The translations under genes were made by a program, and so were the position numbers. Shown in pieces: positions 36,337-47,374 of a stretch of 64,000 bases of DNA. Under the pieces are notes generated by a model. It was not told where the DNA came from, did not search any database, and saw only the letters and a list, made by a program, of their open reading frames with translations. The DNA is from Epiperipatus broadwayi (taxonomy: Eukaryota; Onychophora; Udeonychophora; Euonychophora; Peripatidae), in assembly GCA_028023455.1 (NCBI GenBank), contig JAQFVV010000012.1, positions 15,328,364 to 15,392,363 of the forward strand, read 5' to 3'. Positions within the stretch are counted from its first letter, which is position 1, and the number at the start of each line of letters is the position of its first letter.

Positions 36337-36722
36337 CATGTATAATTTGCAGACTATTCTGTTAAGATTTAATATATTTTATAACTCAGCTCTACATCAT
36401 CAACATTTAATAAAGATCGTTTTTGACTCTCAAAGAAATGCGATTTACGGAATTATTACTTAAAACTTAATAAAATATAAAAACAATAGGTAAGCTGGGT
36501 GAGTATTAATAACTAATATATCAGCCATTTGCTAAGTAGTAGACCCCTGCATTACATTAAATGAAGCATTGAATGCGTGTCGAGTTATATGAAGATATTA
36601 AGTAATTTATAAAAGTAAATATTAATGAGGATTTCTGGAACAAGCATCCACTGTTTCAAGCAATCATGGTGTTGCATTTAGAAAATTAGGGAGATTTCCG
36701 AGCTGACCAGCCAACAGAAGTA

Positions 36723-37907
36723 CATCTGGGTCTCTTTTTACACGGACTTATTTAACACGATTTTGAAGTTACGCGATTCGTGTTTCACTGGAAGTCGACC
36801 TCCGCTAATGCGCTATTACTTTATATAATAAATTTCGTGCACTTACTTTATATTGAAAGTAATAGCACATTATTGGAATTCTAGTTTCATCTTAGTAATT
36901 TCAATATTTTCAGTGCTTTATAATAGTAAGATTTTATGCAATAATGAAATTAATATCATGATTTCCAAATTTTATGTATTCACACATTAAATTTTACAAG
37001 ATTATAATGTAAATTTGTTCAAACATTGTGCGTGTTAATTTTGCATTTTAAATCACGTTGTTTTTGCTTTTTAAAAAAAGAACGTAATCAATTATTAATC
37101 ATTTAGTGTCCACAAGTTTATTTTTAAAAGATCAGTAATAGCAGTGGGCACAATTAAAAATTAAAATCTGATTTTTAATTGTAATTAACAATTTAAAAAT
37201 TACTTACGGGCGACTTGAAATTAATGTAAATTTGATTTTTAAACGGAATTGAAAATTAAAGACAAAAATAGGAATTTAATTTTTAGTTGTTAGTTTTAAT
37301 TAAATTTTTCCCAGCAGTGATGAATAAATGTCTTTTTATTATCATAAGTCTAAGTTCATAAACAATTAATGAAATCATCATCGTCGTCAACAGAAAACCA
37401 TTAACACAACATGAGAGTGAACTTGGTGCTAGTTGTATTTCCTCTTGTGAAAATAATTGCTAAGATATTCTTGACTTCGTTTAAGGAGAAGCCAAATACA
37501 TCACATCACATGAGAATCTGATTTTTTACTAGTTTGCAAACGAACGTGTTTTGGGGCAAATAGCGATAATTAAAACGTGTATAAAAAAATGTAAATTACT
37601 GTACTGCAAATTATGCATAAAAATATATTATTTTGAATAAAATTAAATATTATAGTTAAAAAAAGTTTGTCTTGTATCAATTTTTTTCAAATTTGAAAAT
37701 TTTTATTAGTCATATTTTATTTCCTTATTTTTTTTTGCGCGCGAATTTTAAAGTAATTTTACGTTGGTGCTTTGCTTTTACACAAATTTTGAAAAATCAC
37801 AGACCGCATCCCCCCTTTTTCAATGTAAGTTACGTCTATTTTTGCGTGATTTCGTTTGCGCGTGTTTTCTGAGGAACCTATCTATCGCGTAAAACGAGAC
37901 CCAGGTG
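36723..37907. mobile_element. mariner-like non-autonomous DNA transposon, copy A
   Basis: Terminal inverted repeats: the left end is CATCTGGGTCTCTTTTTAC and the right end, read inward, CACCTGGGTCTCGTTTTACG. Both are flanked by TA (36,721-22 and 37,908-09), the Tc1/mariner target duplication. A second inner inverted pair (GCGCTATTACTTT / AAAGTAATAGCACATTA) lies at about 36,810-36,880. No transposase is encoded. A piece of LINE 3' tail is embedded at 37,451-37,511. It is homologous end to end with 44,580-45,885. Confidence 0.85.
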
Positions 37908-37909
37908 TA

Positions 37910-39671
37910 TATAAAAGAAATATTATATTAATAGGTTGCTGGACAAGATGGCAACCGTCTTGATTAAAATCTATATTTAAATTTGGCGAGGTCCGGTCGG
38001 AAATCTTACAAGCATGCTATAATTATATAATAAAAATGTAAAATTTAGAAATACGTACCCAAGAAAAGATAGAATTAGGCAAGCTAGATTATTAAAAAAA
38101 ATTATATAATAAATTAATCATTAAATTCATAGTTTTACAATTTAGAGTTTTACAAGTTATATAGAGAGTGAGCTATAGATTGACTATTAATTAGAGTACT
38201 CTATGACCTTGGGTACAGGTACCTGTGTATACGAAGTTTTTAGATTTAGTAGTCAGTAGCGAATTGTTCAGGATTTCAGAAGTAGCAGTTCTTTCCAGCA
38301 TTTAGGTTATTCATTTATTTTAACAGCAGCAGCAGCTTTCTAATTGTTTGGGCAGCAGATCTTCTTGGTTGACTTTGTGGAGGGCACATGTGGAGGTTCA
38401 CGGCATACGATCTACCATCTCCGGGGGGGGGGAGAATAGTCCGGGTGCTTTCTACTCGAACATACTGTGGTAGGTAAATTAATTTATGATTTCTGTAGAC
38501 TCTCAACTGATCGAGAGCACAGCTAAAGTCTTACTAAAAGTTCTTAGAAAATTCAAAATGTCCTCCTTTCTTTGATCTTATCTTTTCACTTTTGTTCTAT
38601 TTTATTTTTGGATACACTCATTTGCTCTGAGGAGAATCAATGCATTCTTGTAAGTTTAATTTATATAGAAAGCTGCATTTCTATTGTTCAAGTTTATTTT
38701 TACCTTTACATTTTGTAATTAAAGATTTTAGGGAATTTTTCTTTTTAATTAATCTATTATCTTTCACCGACCGTTACTTTTAAAATTTCAAATATAAAAG
38801 GGAATATACAATTATTTTTACTTTTACTTAAATTACAATCAATTTCTAAAATTATTCTTAAATACAAAATTTAAACACAGCAATAAATAACGAACTTTAC
38901 AAATTAAAACAAATGATTAAAATTATATAAATTATTATATAACTAAAAGAGAAATACAAACTATATCATTTATTTTTATTTATTGCTTTAATTTTTGTTA
39001 TCGAAACGTGTGTGTTTACGGTGAATTTTACATATATTTGTACATTTTTAATATTGCTACACACACAATTCGATACCAAAAAGTTTAAATTTGGGTAGGA
39101 TAGGGTGGTCAGTGAGAGACGATAGAAAAGGTGAAACTTAAGATTCGAATGCGAATCTTACTGTTTCAATATATAAAGACTTTTTTTAATATAAAAAAAT
39201 TTAATGGTCTAACAATCAAAATATAATTACTACTTATTAATTTTCATTTATAACAAAAAGTGATGATATATAATAGACATATTTCAAAAATTTTAATTAC
39301 ACTATAGATTAATAATAGTAGAATTAGATGACAAAGAATGGTTCTTCGTCTATTAAATTTTAAAACATCATCTAAAGAAAGTTATTTTTTATTATTGTTT
39401 TACTAAGCTTGTTAAGTGAATTTTATTATTTAAATCTTAGGAAACAAAAATACTTGCCTAATCAATACCAAATAAAATAATTAAATTTTCAACTACTGAA
39501 TTTTTATCAAATTAAATAATAGTATTTTTCATAAAATGTTATTATTTTTAGCATTTCATATGTAATGTGAATGAACAATAGTTATTTAAAATAATTTATT
39601 TTTAAGTATTATAAATAATTAAGAATAAATAAATAATTTATACATATTTTTATTAAATAAACACATAGCAC
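37910..39671. other. BAP1 intron; no gene recognised
   Basis: It contains the palindrome ACAGGTACCTGT (38,214-38,225), a G9 run (38,424-38,432) inside a patch less AT-rich than the flanks (38,310-38,520), and otherwise AT-rich sequence. The 63-codon minus-strand ORF in that patch has no recognisable similarity. Confidence 0.5.
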
Positions 39672-39801
39672 CTGTTGAGCAAAAAACATTGAATTAACAA
39701 TATCCTCATTATCCACAAAAGTTTCGTCCGCAACCACAATCTTTCTACGAGATCGTCTTTCTTCAATCCACTTGAATAAAAAAATAAACCCATAGACTGG
39801 A
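39672..39801 (-). CDS. BAP1: BAP1/calypso exon ([19 protein letters not shown])
   Basis: This 130-nt exon encodes 43 residues from [20 protein letters not shown] to MFFAQQ, a stretch nearly invariant in BAP1/calypso. It forms the part of the UCH fold just before the catalytic-cysteine helix. The acceptor is TTTTTATAG and the donor is GTGCTATG, so the exon ends in phase 0 after CAG (Q). The last residues FFAQQ join the [10 protein letters not shown] of the next exon at 27,470-27,589, about 12 kb away, matching the family order (human [15 protein letters not shown]). The reading frame is intact with no stop. Reading it one base out gives an unrelated 62-codon ORF, which I discarded. Confidence 0.95.
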
Positions 39802-40204
39802 CTATAAAAAAGAAAAAAGTTAAAATTAGCCTTACTGCCAATGAATTAATTACTATTTCCTATATTATACTATATTATAACAATATATTTTGGCATTAAA
39901 TAAAACAAGATTTACAGTAATTTAAATATATCAAATTTATTAAGTAATTTAAAATGAAATTCTGAACTACATCTTAGCTTCATGAACTATAGAGGGATAA
40001 CAGTTGGTTGTTAGAATTTTATACTTTTAAAAAAGGAACATATAAACATCACTTCTTATTCAGATACTTTTGATATTAATATTAGATTGGGCCAGTCTTT
40101 ATTCATAATCTATTCTCAATAAGTTCTTTATCAGTTGAAGTATTATAGTCATACTTTTTTAAACATTACTCCCTCACCTTATAAAAAATCAAATAAACAC
40201 TAAC

Positions 40205-40262
40205 CCTTCGACTAAAGGTTTTTGTAAATCATATATTTCTTCAACTTGAACACCTTTGGCAC
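40205..40262 (-). CDS. BAP1: BAP1/calypso exon (KGVQVEEIYDLQ)
   Basis: This 58-nt exon encodes AKGVQVEEIYDLQKPLVEG, the segment after the EDFG block in the UCH domain of BAP1/calypso. The acceptor is TTTATAG behind a long T tract. The donor is GTTAGTG. It enters with two bases (GT) and leaves with two bases (GG), which join the T of the exon at 39,672-39,801 to give glycine, so G-P-V-Y-G reads through in frame as in known orthologues. DLQKP is the form I associate with arthropod calypso; vertebrates have DLQSK. The intron to the next exon is only about 400 bp, while the intron upstream is about 7.4 kb and holds several transposons. Confidence 0.92.
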
Positions 40263-40383
40263 CTATAAAAAAAAAAATATAATTATAAAAAAAAAAAAAA
40301 ACAATAATAATACTAAATCCATCACTTTCTTTATTTTACTGTAATACCTTATAAATCGCATGTAATATCTTATATAAATGCAA

Positions 40384-40597
40384 TTTATCCATTTTATTTT
40401 GAACACTTTTTAGCAAAAAATTTTTTATTGTATACATATAAACACAATCATGTTTCGATTGTCTTGCAGTCTTCTTCAGAAATTAAAATAAAAGTGGCTC
40501 TGAAGAAGACTGCAGGACAGTCAAAATGTAAGATTATGTACATATACAATAAAAAAGTATCCTTGCTAAAAAAGTATTGAAAGTAAGGTGGATAAAT
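40384..40597. mobile_element. imperfect inverted-repeat element with ribozyme-like motif
   Basis: Arms 40,384-40,481 and 40,499-40,597 are diverged reverse complements around a 17-bp loop. Each arm, read outward from the loop, has CTGAAGAAGACTGCA followed by a complementary GAC(A)(A/G)TC and then (G/A)AAA, resembling a hammerhead core (CTGATGA, stem II, GAAA). It continues into an ACAATAAAAAA block. It lies entirely in the BAP1 intron just upstream of the exon at 40,205. Confidence 0.65.
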
Positions 40598-40610
40598 CAA
40601 CCAAACTTTT

Positions 40611-40772
40611 ACAGTTTAAGTTAATATGAAAAGGTAAAATAAAACTAATAAGAAAGATTTAAAAGTACTGAGCCGGCAGATTGCTGCTGCCAGCAATCTG
40701 CTGAAAGCTGGCTCAGTACTTTTAAATCTTTCTTATTAGTTTTATTTTACCTTTTCATATTAACTTGAACAG
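40611..40772. mobile_element. near-perfect foldback element
   Basis: Arms of about 62 bp (40,611-40,672 and 40,710-40,771) are almost exact reverse complements, for example AAAGATTTAAAAGTACTGAG / CTCAGTACTTTTAAATCTTT. The loop itself holds a nested 11-bp hairpin, GCAGATTGCTG / CAGCAATCTGC. No coding and no clear target duplication. Such arm identity implies recent formation. Confidence 0.85.
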
Positions 40773-40895
40773 TACAACTTCGGTAGAATTATGTAATTGT
40801 GTGAAAAATGTATATACTATTGAGATTTAATAATATAGTTGCAAATTTTAAATCATATATATTATTAAAAAACAAACAAATTATAAATAATATTT

Positions 40896-42087
40896 GGTAG
40901 TCATCTGAAATCCGGGCAAGGCCGCCTGATGGCATTGTTTATGTGTCAAAACACATAAAAATGCCATTTCTGCGGCTGGCCTTACAGCTAATACAACTAG
41001 AAATTGACAAGTATTTGAATTATCTTTTTTGCAGCGGGATTAAAATAAATGACTATTTTTGTAGACTTTTATTAATAATAACAAAGTATGAAAGCCTCTC
41101 CCCCCCCCCCCCAAAAGCAGTTTATTGTAGAAGGCAAAAAAAAGGTAATTCGAATGAAATATAAATAAAAGTAAAAAGTGAGAAGTTGTTGAAAAAAAAA
41201 GAAATTATTGACTTTTTGTTACAATTATTTTTCTGAGTGTGGGTTTGGAAACAATTTTTTACCCCCAAAAACATAGAAGTTACTTTTGATTTAATAAGAA
41301 GAAAAAAATTTGGTCAACCCAAAAAAAAAAAAAGGTTGAATAAATTCGAAATAATACCCAAATAATTACATTATATTTTTTCATCAGGGTTAAAACAAGT
41401 GGTGTTCAAAAAAATAACTATTTTTGTTTACTTTTGTTAATAATAACAGTACGAAAGCCCCTAAAAAAGCTGTTTATTGTAGAAGCCAAAAAAATAAAAA
41501 AAGGCTAATTCAAACAAAATATAAATAAAAGTAAAAAGTGATAAAAAGTTGTTTAAAAAAAAGTAAAATTATGGACTTTATGTTACAATTATTGATCCGA
41601 GGGTGGGGATTTCAAAACAATTTTTGAACACCCAACAACACAAAAGTTACTTTTGATTTAATAATAAGAAGAAAAACAATTTAATCAACCAAAAAAAGAA
41701 GGTAGAACAAAGTCGAAACAAATCCCAAATAATTAATTATACCATTATATTTTTCGGCACGGTTAAAACAAGTTTTTTCGTCGTGAAAAAAGACCAAAGT
41801 TTTAAAATTCAAAAAAATAAACAAAAAATTAAATTACCAAAATTTGTTGGATAAAGAAAAATGTCAGGTTAAAAAAAAAACAACGAAAATGATAAAAATT
41901 TGTTTAATAAAAAAAAAAATCATGTTATAAATGAAATAAAAAATTTGTTTAATCAAAAAAAAAACAAAAAAACAAACATGTTCTATAAAAAAAAAAGTTG
42001 CGGTGGCCAGGTAATGTTATATTTGATTGATTTTTGTATAGCATCAACGACCCAAGCAGCCATGCCAGGATTTCAGATGATTACTTC
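40896..42087. mobile_element. TIR element with 8-bp target duplication
   Basis: The left end is GGTAGTCATCTGAAATCC, then GGCAAGGCCGC. The right end, read inward, is GAAGTAATCATCTGAAATCC, then TGGCATGGCTGC. TAATATTT flanks both sides (40,888-95 and 42,088-95). The interior has about two tandem units of roughly 350-370 bp (41,036-41,386 and 41,387-41,759) carrying TAATAATAACA, GAAAGCC and GTTTATTGTAGAAG. No transposase. An 8-bp duplication would fit Merlin or hAT; superfamily uncertain. Confidence 0.7.
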
Positions 42088-42095
42088 TAATATTT

Positions 42096-43160
42096 TTTTA
42101 AAAAATCAATTAGGTATATGTATGATATGATCTGATTCTGAGGAAAGTTGATTAATGAAGCAATAAAGCTATTGAATAATACTTTATTATTAGTAGTAAT
42201 AGTTTGTCAATGCTTAACATCCCTTTAACATAATTTATTATAGATTTCGAATTTTAAAACTACTAATAAAATTTAATGAATGAGTTATATATTTTCATAA
42301 TTCTGTCTACAAGTAATGAGAAAAATGATACTTATAATGAGAATAATGCAGTTTTAAGAAATCAGATGGTAATATAACTACGTTTTACCTGTATTAATAT
42401 AAAGTATAATTAGATGGAAAAAAAAAGATCACAGCTAAGTTAGATAGACGGATTTCTTATATTTAAAAAATTAAAAACTACCTTCAGATCCATTACAAAA
42501 AAAGAAAATTCATAATAGCTAATAATTTTCTTTTATTATTATTAATAAGAAATCCTGTAACATTAACATTGCTAATAAAAATGTGAAAACAATGTTATTT
42601 GTTATAAAATAAAATAATTTATAGTAATAATTACTTATGTTTTTTCGTATCATTTTCTTTGCAAAATTATAAAATTTTGACATTTCATAATAGAGTTCAG
42701 CATAGTAAAACAAGTTTCTGCCACAGCATGCAATATTTATTTTAAGCTGCAAAGTGAAACAAATTGTAAGGTGAACAATATTGTCTTTATGAAGTGGAAT
42801 ATTTGTTAAGATTTTTTGTATGATAACATTTTAAATTAACACAAAAAGGTCTACTTTTAACCAATCATAAACATAAAAAGATGCTCTGTTATTTTAAAAA
42901 GCTTGATTAATCTCAGATAATAAAATATTAAATAGGCAAAACTCTTCATACGGTAGTGCCCCTAAGTGCAAGCCAGAGTTTTGCCTGCTTTAATAACAGT
43001 TATGAGCAAGCATAAGAAATGGTGATCATGTGAAGTTTAGTGGTATAAGAAAATATGTTAATATTATTAAAAGAGGATATCTTGAGATAACTGTTATAGG
43101 CCTAAATGATATTATACTAAGACTATTTAATGTATTGCAGTGATAATATACATCAAACAA
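42096..43160. other. BAP1 intron, AT-rich; short palindromic repeat
   Basis: At 42,937-42,991 AGGCAAAACTCT and AGAGTTTTGCCT form a 12-bp inverted repeat, followed by GTGATCATGTGAAGTTTAGTG, which is similar to 9,815-9,885. No gene seen. Confidence 0.6.
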
Positions 43161-43246
43161 ATAGGCATACATTATCATCATCATCAACCATTATCAATCC
43201 ACTGCAGGATGAAGATCTCTCCAAGTTCATCCATCTTCTCCGATCT

Positions 43247-43627
43247 TTAGCTTCTCCACATCATCCCTGCACACTTTCTTATTTCATCCATCCATCTCAC
43301 ATGTGGTCTCTTTCTGGGTCTTTTACAATATCTTGGAATCCAGTTTAAGATTTTAATTGTCCATCTACTATCATCCCTTCTAGCAATATGTCCAACCCAA
43401 CTCCATTTCAATTTTTTAATTTTTTCAATCAGGTCAGTAACACCTGTTTGTTCTCTTACCCATACATTGCATTTTCGATCTCTTCTTGTTACTCCCAACA
43501 TACATCTCTCCATACTTCTTTGAGTGGTCTGAAGTCTCTGTATTGCTCTTCTGTTAAGTGTCCAAGTCTCAGATCCATAAGTAAGAACTGGTAAAACACA
43601 TTTGTTAAAATCTTCCTTTTCAAACAT
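43247..43627 (-). pseudogene. RTE LINE C-terminal domain
   Basis: This is the frame after the RT thumb: VLPVLTYGSETWTLNRRAIQ, MERCMLGVTRRDR, WVGHIARRDDSRWTIKILNW and RKRPHVRWMDEIRK. These are hallmark blocks of RTE-clade C-termini, often annotated as craniofacial development protein 2-like. A minus-one frameshift separates it from the RT frame, and the tail follows at 43,190. Confidence 0.88.
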
Positions 43628-44593
43628 ATAGGCATATTTCCTTTTAGTATCAAGTTATTTCTACCAAAAGCACTCCAACCAAGTTTAATTCTATGATTAA
43701 TTTCCTCCATTATGTTTCCATCTGTATTAATAATCTGACCAAGGTATTTGTAACTGTTAAATTCTTCTAATTCATCATAATCAATCTTTATTTTCACATT
43801 TTGAGCAAATCGATTAAACATTACTTTAGACTTTTTAACATTTATCTTTAGTCCTACTTTCATCTGATAACTCCTGCAACATTTCCTGCAGATCTGAAGC
43901 ATTATTTGCAAAAACAACTACATCATCTGCAAAATCTAAATGACTTAAATAATCTCCATTTACTTTCACTCCTTTAGTTTCCCATTTTAATCCACAAAAT
44001 ACTTCTTGTAGCACTGCTGTAAAAAGTTTTTGAGATATGGAGTCACCTTGTCTTACACCCTTCTCAATGTTGACTTTCCTACTATCATTCTGTAATCTAA
44101 TTGTTGCTGTTGCATTTTTATAAATATTCTTTAAAATATGACAATATCCTGGATCTATACCTTGATGATCCAATGCTTTAATCAGTAAAGAAATGTTTAC
44201 AGAATCAAATGCCTTTTCATAATCTACAAATCCAAAACATAATGGCAACTCATATTCATTTGTCCTTTCTATAACTTCTCTCAGTACCTGGATATGATCT
44301 ACTGTACTAAAACCACTTTTAAATCCAGCTTGATCTCTTTGTTGGTGGAAATCCAATGTTCTCTGTAGACGCGTTGTAATTATCTTGGTAAAAATTATGT
44401 ATAAAACTGATAAAAGGCTGATAGGTCTGTAATTTCTAATATCTTCTTTATCATCTTTTTTAAATATTAATATTATTACTGCATTCTTCCAATCATCTGG
44501 TACATCTTTATCATTTAGACATTTGGTATATAACTTTGCTAAAAAATTTTCTATTTCTTCACCTGCTTCTTTTAATATACACCCGGGTCTCAT
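43489..44593 (-). pseudogene. RTE LINE reverse transcriptase
   Basis: A 252-codon frame reads DDWKNAVIILIFKKDDKEDI, NYRPISLLSVLY, DQAGFKSGFSTVDHIQVLRE, VDYEKAFDSVN (first catalytic Asp), VRQGDSISQKLF and LDFADDVVVFANN (catalytic Asp pair). The catalytic residues are intact. It then frameshifts into KINVKKSKVMFNRF and YKYLGQIINTDG (43,917-43,489). The first residues of the longest frame (MRPGCI) derive from the transposon inserted at 44,580. RTE-type RTs usually follow an APE endonuclease, which is absent here. Confidence 0.9.
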
Positions 44594-45885
44594 TTTATGC
44601 AGATTTATTTAATGCGATTTTGAAGTTATGCGATTCATGTTTCTTCTTAATATTTTTGTATGTGGTTTTCTTTTATGCGATAAAAATTATTAGATCAGAA
44701 GTCGAGCTCCGATAATGCGCTATTACTTTAAATATTATAAATTTTGCGCACTCACGTCATATTTAAAGTAATAGCACATTATCGGAGTTCGACTTCCATC
44801 TAATAATTTCAATATTTTCAGTGCTTTATAATAGTACTGTAATAGATTTTATGCAATAAAGAAGTTCATAATTCACTTAAAATCAGGATTTTGCCAATTT
44901 ATATACACACATTAAATTTTACAAGATTATAATGTAAATCTGTTCAAACGTTATAGATGAAAAATACTATATAAGTTGTTGTTTTTGATTTTAAATCACA
45001 TTCTATTTTTGCTTTTTATAAAAAGAGTATGTAATCAATTAATCATTTAGTGTCCGCAAGTTTATTTTTAAAAAGTGAATAACAGCAATGGGCACAATTA
45101 AATTTGACAATTAAAATCCGATTTTTAATTGTAATTAACAATTTAAAAATTATGTATGTGATCTGAAATTAAGTGATGTGAAATGATGAAATTTGATTTT
45201 TAAACGGAATTGAAAATTAAAAAATTAAAGACAAAAATAAGAATTTAATTTTTAATTGTTAGTTTTAATTAAATTTTGCCCAACAGTGGTGAGTCGGTGT
45301 CTTTTTATTATTGTAAGTCCAAGTTCTTATTTTTATTTTAAACTTTTAGTTTACTCTAACAAAGAAAAAAAAAATACCCAAGAAAATGAATTTCTTTGTA
45401 AACAAAAATTTCAATTTTAGATCGCTTAGCAAAATGGGAAAGATCAACAGCAATTGGAAAATGTTTTAGTTGTATTTCCTCTTGACTTCGTTTAAGGAGA
45501 AGCTACAGTGCCTCACATCACATCATGACAAATCTGATGTCTCAAATAGCGATAATGATTGAAATACAGTCCGTACATGTATGAAAAAAATGTAAATTAC
45601 ACATAAAAATATATTGTTTTGAATATAATTAAATACTCTAGTTAATAAAAAAAGTAAAAAAAGTTTGTCTTGTATCAATTTTTTTCAAATTTGAAATTTT
45701 TTATTAGACATATTTTCTTTTCTTTTTTTAATGTGAATTTTAAAGTAATTTTACATTGTTGCTTTGCTTTTATGCGATTTTTAGAAAATTACAGTATGTA
45801 TCCCCCATTTTTCAAGGTAAGTTAAGTCTATTTTTGTGCGCGTTTTCTGAGGAACCTATTTACCGCATAAAATGAGACCCAGGTG
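44580..45885. mobile_element. mariner-like non-autonomous DNA transposon, copy B
   Basis: Ends are CACCCGGGTCTCATTTTATG and, inward from the right, CACCTGGGTCTCATTTTATG, flanked by TA at 44,578-79 and 45,886-87. It carries the same subterminal inverted pair as copy A (GCGCTATTACTTTAAATATT / AAAGTAATAGCACATTATCG, about 44,717-44,785) and a LINE-tail fragment at 45,475-45,526. It sits inside the RTE ORF. Taking one TA as the original target leaves the host frame continuous (DRIIID then ILKEAGEE). Confidence 0.9.
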
Positions 45886-46019
45886 TATCAATTATAATTC
45901 TATCATTACCTGGAGCCTTTCCTTTCTTTATACATTTAATTGCATGTCTCACTTCTTCATTTAAAATTCTGGGCAGTTCGGAAGATGTAATAGATATAGG
46001 AGGTACTTGTTCTTTATTA

Positions 46020-46440
46020 CTATATAATTCTTGATAAAAAATCTTCTACCCATTTCATGATGTCATCTCTCTTTTTAGTAATAATTCCATCTTTTTTTCT
46101 TATTACAGATATAAATTTCCTACCAATACCAAAATGTTGTTTTACATTCTTGAGACTTTTATTTTCTTCTACAGCTTTCCTTGCTACTTCACAGTTATAC
46201 TTTCTTTTCCGCACCATTTTACAAAATTCGATATTCAATCCTTTTTAATGCATCATTTTTGTACATCTTCATATTCCTTCTTTTCTTCATAAATTCTCTA
46301 GTCTCAGTAGAAATTTTATTGGTCAATTGCTGTTTTTTTCTACCAGCTATCTTTGTTGCAGTTTTTAAAAGTGTATCAGTTATTTTCATATTAATTTCAT
46401 TCAAATTTGAATCATGTTCAAAATCAACTAATACTTGAAA
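46020..46440 (-). pseudogene. RTE LINE EN-RT linker
   Basis: Two overlapping frames (46,404-46,219 and 46,238-46,020) read NEINMKITDTLLKTATKIAG, ETREFMKKRRNMKMY, then MVRKRKYNCEVARKAVEENK and KKDGIITKKRDDIMKW. They are rich in basic residues and match the position and style of the linker between endonuclease and RT in RTE elements. A frameshift lies near 46,225. Confidence 0.7.
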
Positions 46441-46515
46441 CCGAGGTTGTAAGTTCTAATGTAAATTCATTAGAATGTTTCTGAAGATTAGGAATATCAA
46501 CTGTGAATACATTAT

Positions 46516-47074
46516 ACATATATATATATTTGATTTCAATTTTTTTTTTTAAATGAACATTAATACCTTCTCTTTTTTTTTTTGTACATTTTTATTTCTT
46601 CCATCAACTCTATCAGCATTAAAAAAAGTTATATAAAAATAAAAATTATGTGTACATATACAAATTTAGATTTTACATATTGTCATCACTTAGTATATAA
46701 ATGAAAGGCATTTATAAACTTTTAAATGTATTATATATGTATACAACAATTACAGACCTGACTATTGGACTCACTATTTGATATACAGAAGATGAAATTT
46801 GACATAATTGTTAGATGATAATATAAACATAGTAAAATTATTTACAAAAAAAAAAAAAATTGTTTATAAAAACAGAGCATATAAGTTTTCAAGAGAAGAA
46901 AGAAATCCTGGATTTGTTATTTTTCATTCCTTATCACTAAATCAAAATCAAAAAAAAACCAATAACAATTTTTATGAAATGATTTTTTAAAAAATGTTAA
47001 GCATATGGATTTAAAAGTATAATACACTACATAGAATCTTACATTTTCAATAGGTCATTAATTTAATCTAATTA
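46516..47074. other. BAP1 intron, AT-rich
   Basis: No recognisable features beyond homopolymer tracts. Confidence 0.6.
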
Positions 47075-47372
47075 GTATATATATGTGCTTTGCACTCAGA
47101 TAATGAAGCAGTTATTAAAGCTGAGTGCTTTCGGGAGAATTCATACTCCCATATTTATAGCTACTAGAATTTTGTTAAGAACTATACCAATGTTAATGCA
47201 AATGTATGCAAATTAACATTGGTATAGTTCTTAACAAAATTCTAATAGCTATGAATATGGGAGTATGAATCCTCCCGAAAGCGCTCAGCTTTAATAATTG
47301 TATAATATTATTTATTTTATTTACTGTTATCAGCTTCATTATCTGTGCGCAAAGCACATACATATATATATT
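47075..47372. mobile_element. foldback element with asymmetrical arm
   Basis: Arms of about 130 bp pair closely: TATGTGCTTTGC...CAGATAATGAAGC with GCTTCATTATCTG...GCAAAGCACATA, and TTGTTAAGAACTATACCAATG with its complement around a short GCAAATGTATGCA loop. The right arm holds about 40 extra bases near 47,297-47,333. Flanked by (TA)n. It ends 300 bp from a BAP1 microexon. Confidence 0.8.
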
Positions 47373-47374
47373 AT

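Larger units (their letters stand above)
43167..46515 (-). mobile_element. RTE-clade LINE, 5'-truncated, interrupted by a DNA transposon
   Basis: The minus strand carries, in order: the EN-RT linker (46,440-46,020), the RT start APGNDRIIID (near 45,910), an insertion (44,580-45,885), then the RT and C-terminus (44,578-43,247). The 3' end has the RTE-like TGATGATGATGATAATG microsatellite tail at about 43,167-43,184. The endonuclease domain is missing. Apart from the insertion it has few frameshifts, so it is comparatively young. Confidence 0.85.

Noticed and set aside
37940-37965. AAGATGGCAACC, resembling a YY1-type promoter site
   Set aside because: An isolated short match in an intron without CpG enrichment or transcript evidence; expected by chance.
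39653-39841. 62-codon minus-strand ORF
   Set aside because: It overlaps the BAP1 exon one frame out; the true frame is fixed by homology and splice sites.
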